Shown in pieces: positions 21,750 through 21,849 of a stretch of DNA of 21,849 bases. Origin of the DNA: JBHEPS01 sp046261635 (lineage in GTDB: Bacteria; Acidobacteriota; Thermoanaerobaculia; Gp7-AA8); assembly GCA_046261635.1 (NCBI GenBank), contig JBHEOL010000023.1, positions 1 through 21,849 of the forward strand, given 5' to 3'. Each line of letters starts with the position of its first letter. Position 1 is the first letter of the stretch. A program made the position numbers and the translations under genes. The notes beneath the pieces were generated by a model. That model was not told the origin of the DNA. It made no database searches and saw only the letters and a list, made by a program, of their open reading frames with translations.

Positions 21750-21771
21750 GGGCTAGGGGCTAGGGGCTAGG
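21747..21771. repeat. TAGGGGC heptad repeat supplying stop codons to two converging genes
   Basis: Three TAGGGGC units plus TAGG run from 21747 to 21771. Plus-strand TAGs start at 21747, 21754, 21761 and 21768 (all three frames). Minus-strand TAGs end at 21753, 21760 and 21767 (all three frames). The SGNH gene uses the first, and the minus-strand reading frame from the window edge stops at 21760-21762. The same heptad, inverted, ends element copy 2 at 11344-11367. Confidence 0.9.
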
Positions 21772-21849
21772 CAAGAGTTTCGCCTGCCAGTGGCGGGAGC
21801 CGCCCGCGCGCACCATGTTATGGATGAAGCGCGCGACATCGCGCGCGGA
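21760..21849 (-). CDS. C-terminal tail of an unidentified protein (partial)
   Basis: The minus frame open from the window edge reads 29 residues: SARDVARFIHNMVRAGG, SRHWQAKLL, PSP, then TAG. The segment RFIHNMVRAGG...RHWQAKLL has a protein-like composition (an amphipathic helix with aromatic anchors). The final PSP and the stop come from the TAGGGGC repeat. The family is not recognised from so short a piece. A non-coding stretch remains possible. Confidence 0.4.
   Translation of the reverse strand, partial: SARDVARFIHNMVRAGGSRHWQAKLLPSP
21829..21846. repeat. Perfect GC-rich inverted repeat at window edge
   Basis: GCGCGCGA (21829-21836), CA, TCGCGCGC (21839-21846) is a perfect 8-bp inverted repeat. 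It probably lies within the coding region of the partial minus-strand gene, so it may only reflect GC-rich codon use. Confidence 0.4.

Noticed and set aside
21772..21849. Possible tRNA or structured RNA at the window end
   Set aside because: The GC-rich inverted repeat does not form a cloverleaf, and the minus frame reads as a plausible protein tail.

Overview
The window is a high-GC bacterial chromosome segment with tightly packed genes on both strands. It carries 23 protein-coding genes, two of them cut by the window edges. No rRNA, tRNA, CRISPR array, transposase or phage gene was seen. The gene content fits a Gram-negative bacterium: an FadL-type outer-membrane protein, lipoproteins, DUF4412, DUF5996, and a dnaK-hspR pair. 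My best guess, an inference without database support, is a member of the Acidobacteriota or a neighbouring phylum.

Layout. 1-4293: tail of gatB (+), a secreted DUF4412 protein (-), a two-gene operon of an FadL-like porin and a secreted SGNH hydrolase (+), and a small unknown protein (-) with a near-consensus promoter. 4294-6452: a long inverted repeat built of 7-bp units, then comM/yifB (+) and a small cysteine-free thioredoxin-fold-like protein (-). 6453-10395: an 18-bp repeat cluster and a heterodimeric ABC exporter (-). 10503-11125: two translationally coupled genes of unknown function (+). 11365-16052, all on the minus strand: a sigma-70 family factor with two region-4-like domains, a DUF5996 protein, then dnaK followed by an HspR-type MerR regulator. 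16265-18940: a Bax-inhibitor-1 membrane protein (+), Fe/Mn superoxide dismutase (-), a BON-domain lipoprotein (+), and an SH3b + TonB-C lipoprotein (+). 19073-21849: an ABC-2 exporter (permease and ATPase, -), a second SGNH hydrolase (+), and the tail of a minus-strand gene.

The most unusual feature is a system of short repeats placed at gene ends. Seven convergent gene junctions are visible. Four (near 84-111, 3861-3892, 6157-6189 and 17006-17035) carry ordinary hairpin terminators. The other three (11123-11367, 18938-19075, 21747-21771) carry heptanucleotide-repeat elements instead. Those elements run from the stop codon of one gene to the stop codon of the other, and the stop codons lie inside the repeat ends. 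A second, hairpin repeat family (13632-13663 and 17067-17098) also includes the stop codon of the gene before it. The TAGGGGC heptad contains CTAG, so three units place a TAG stop in all six frames. The GGCAGAA heptad has no stop in any frame.

The other highlight is the sigma factor at 11365-12534, in which a degenerate extra copy of region 4 precedes the canonical one.
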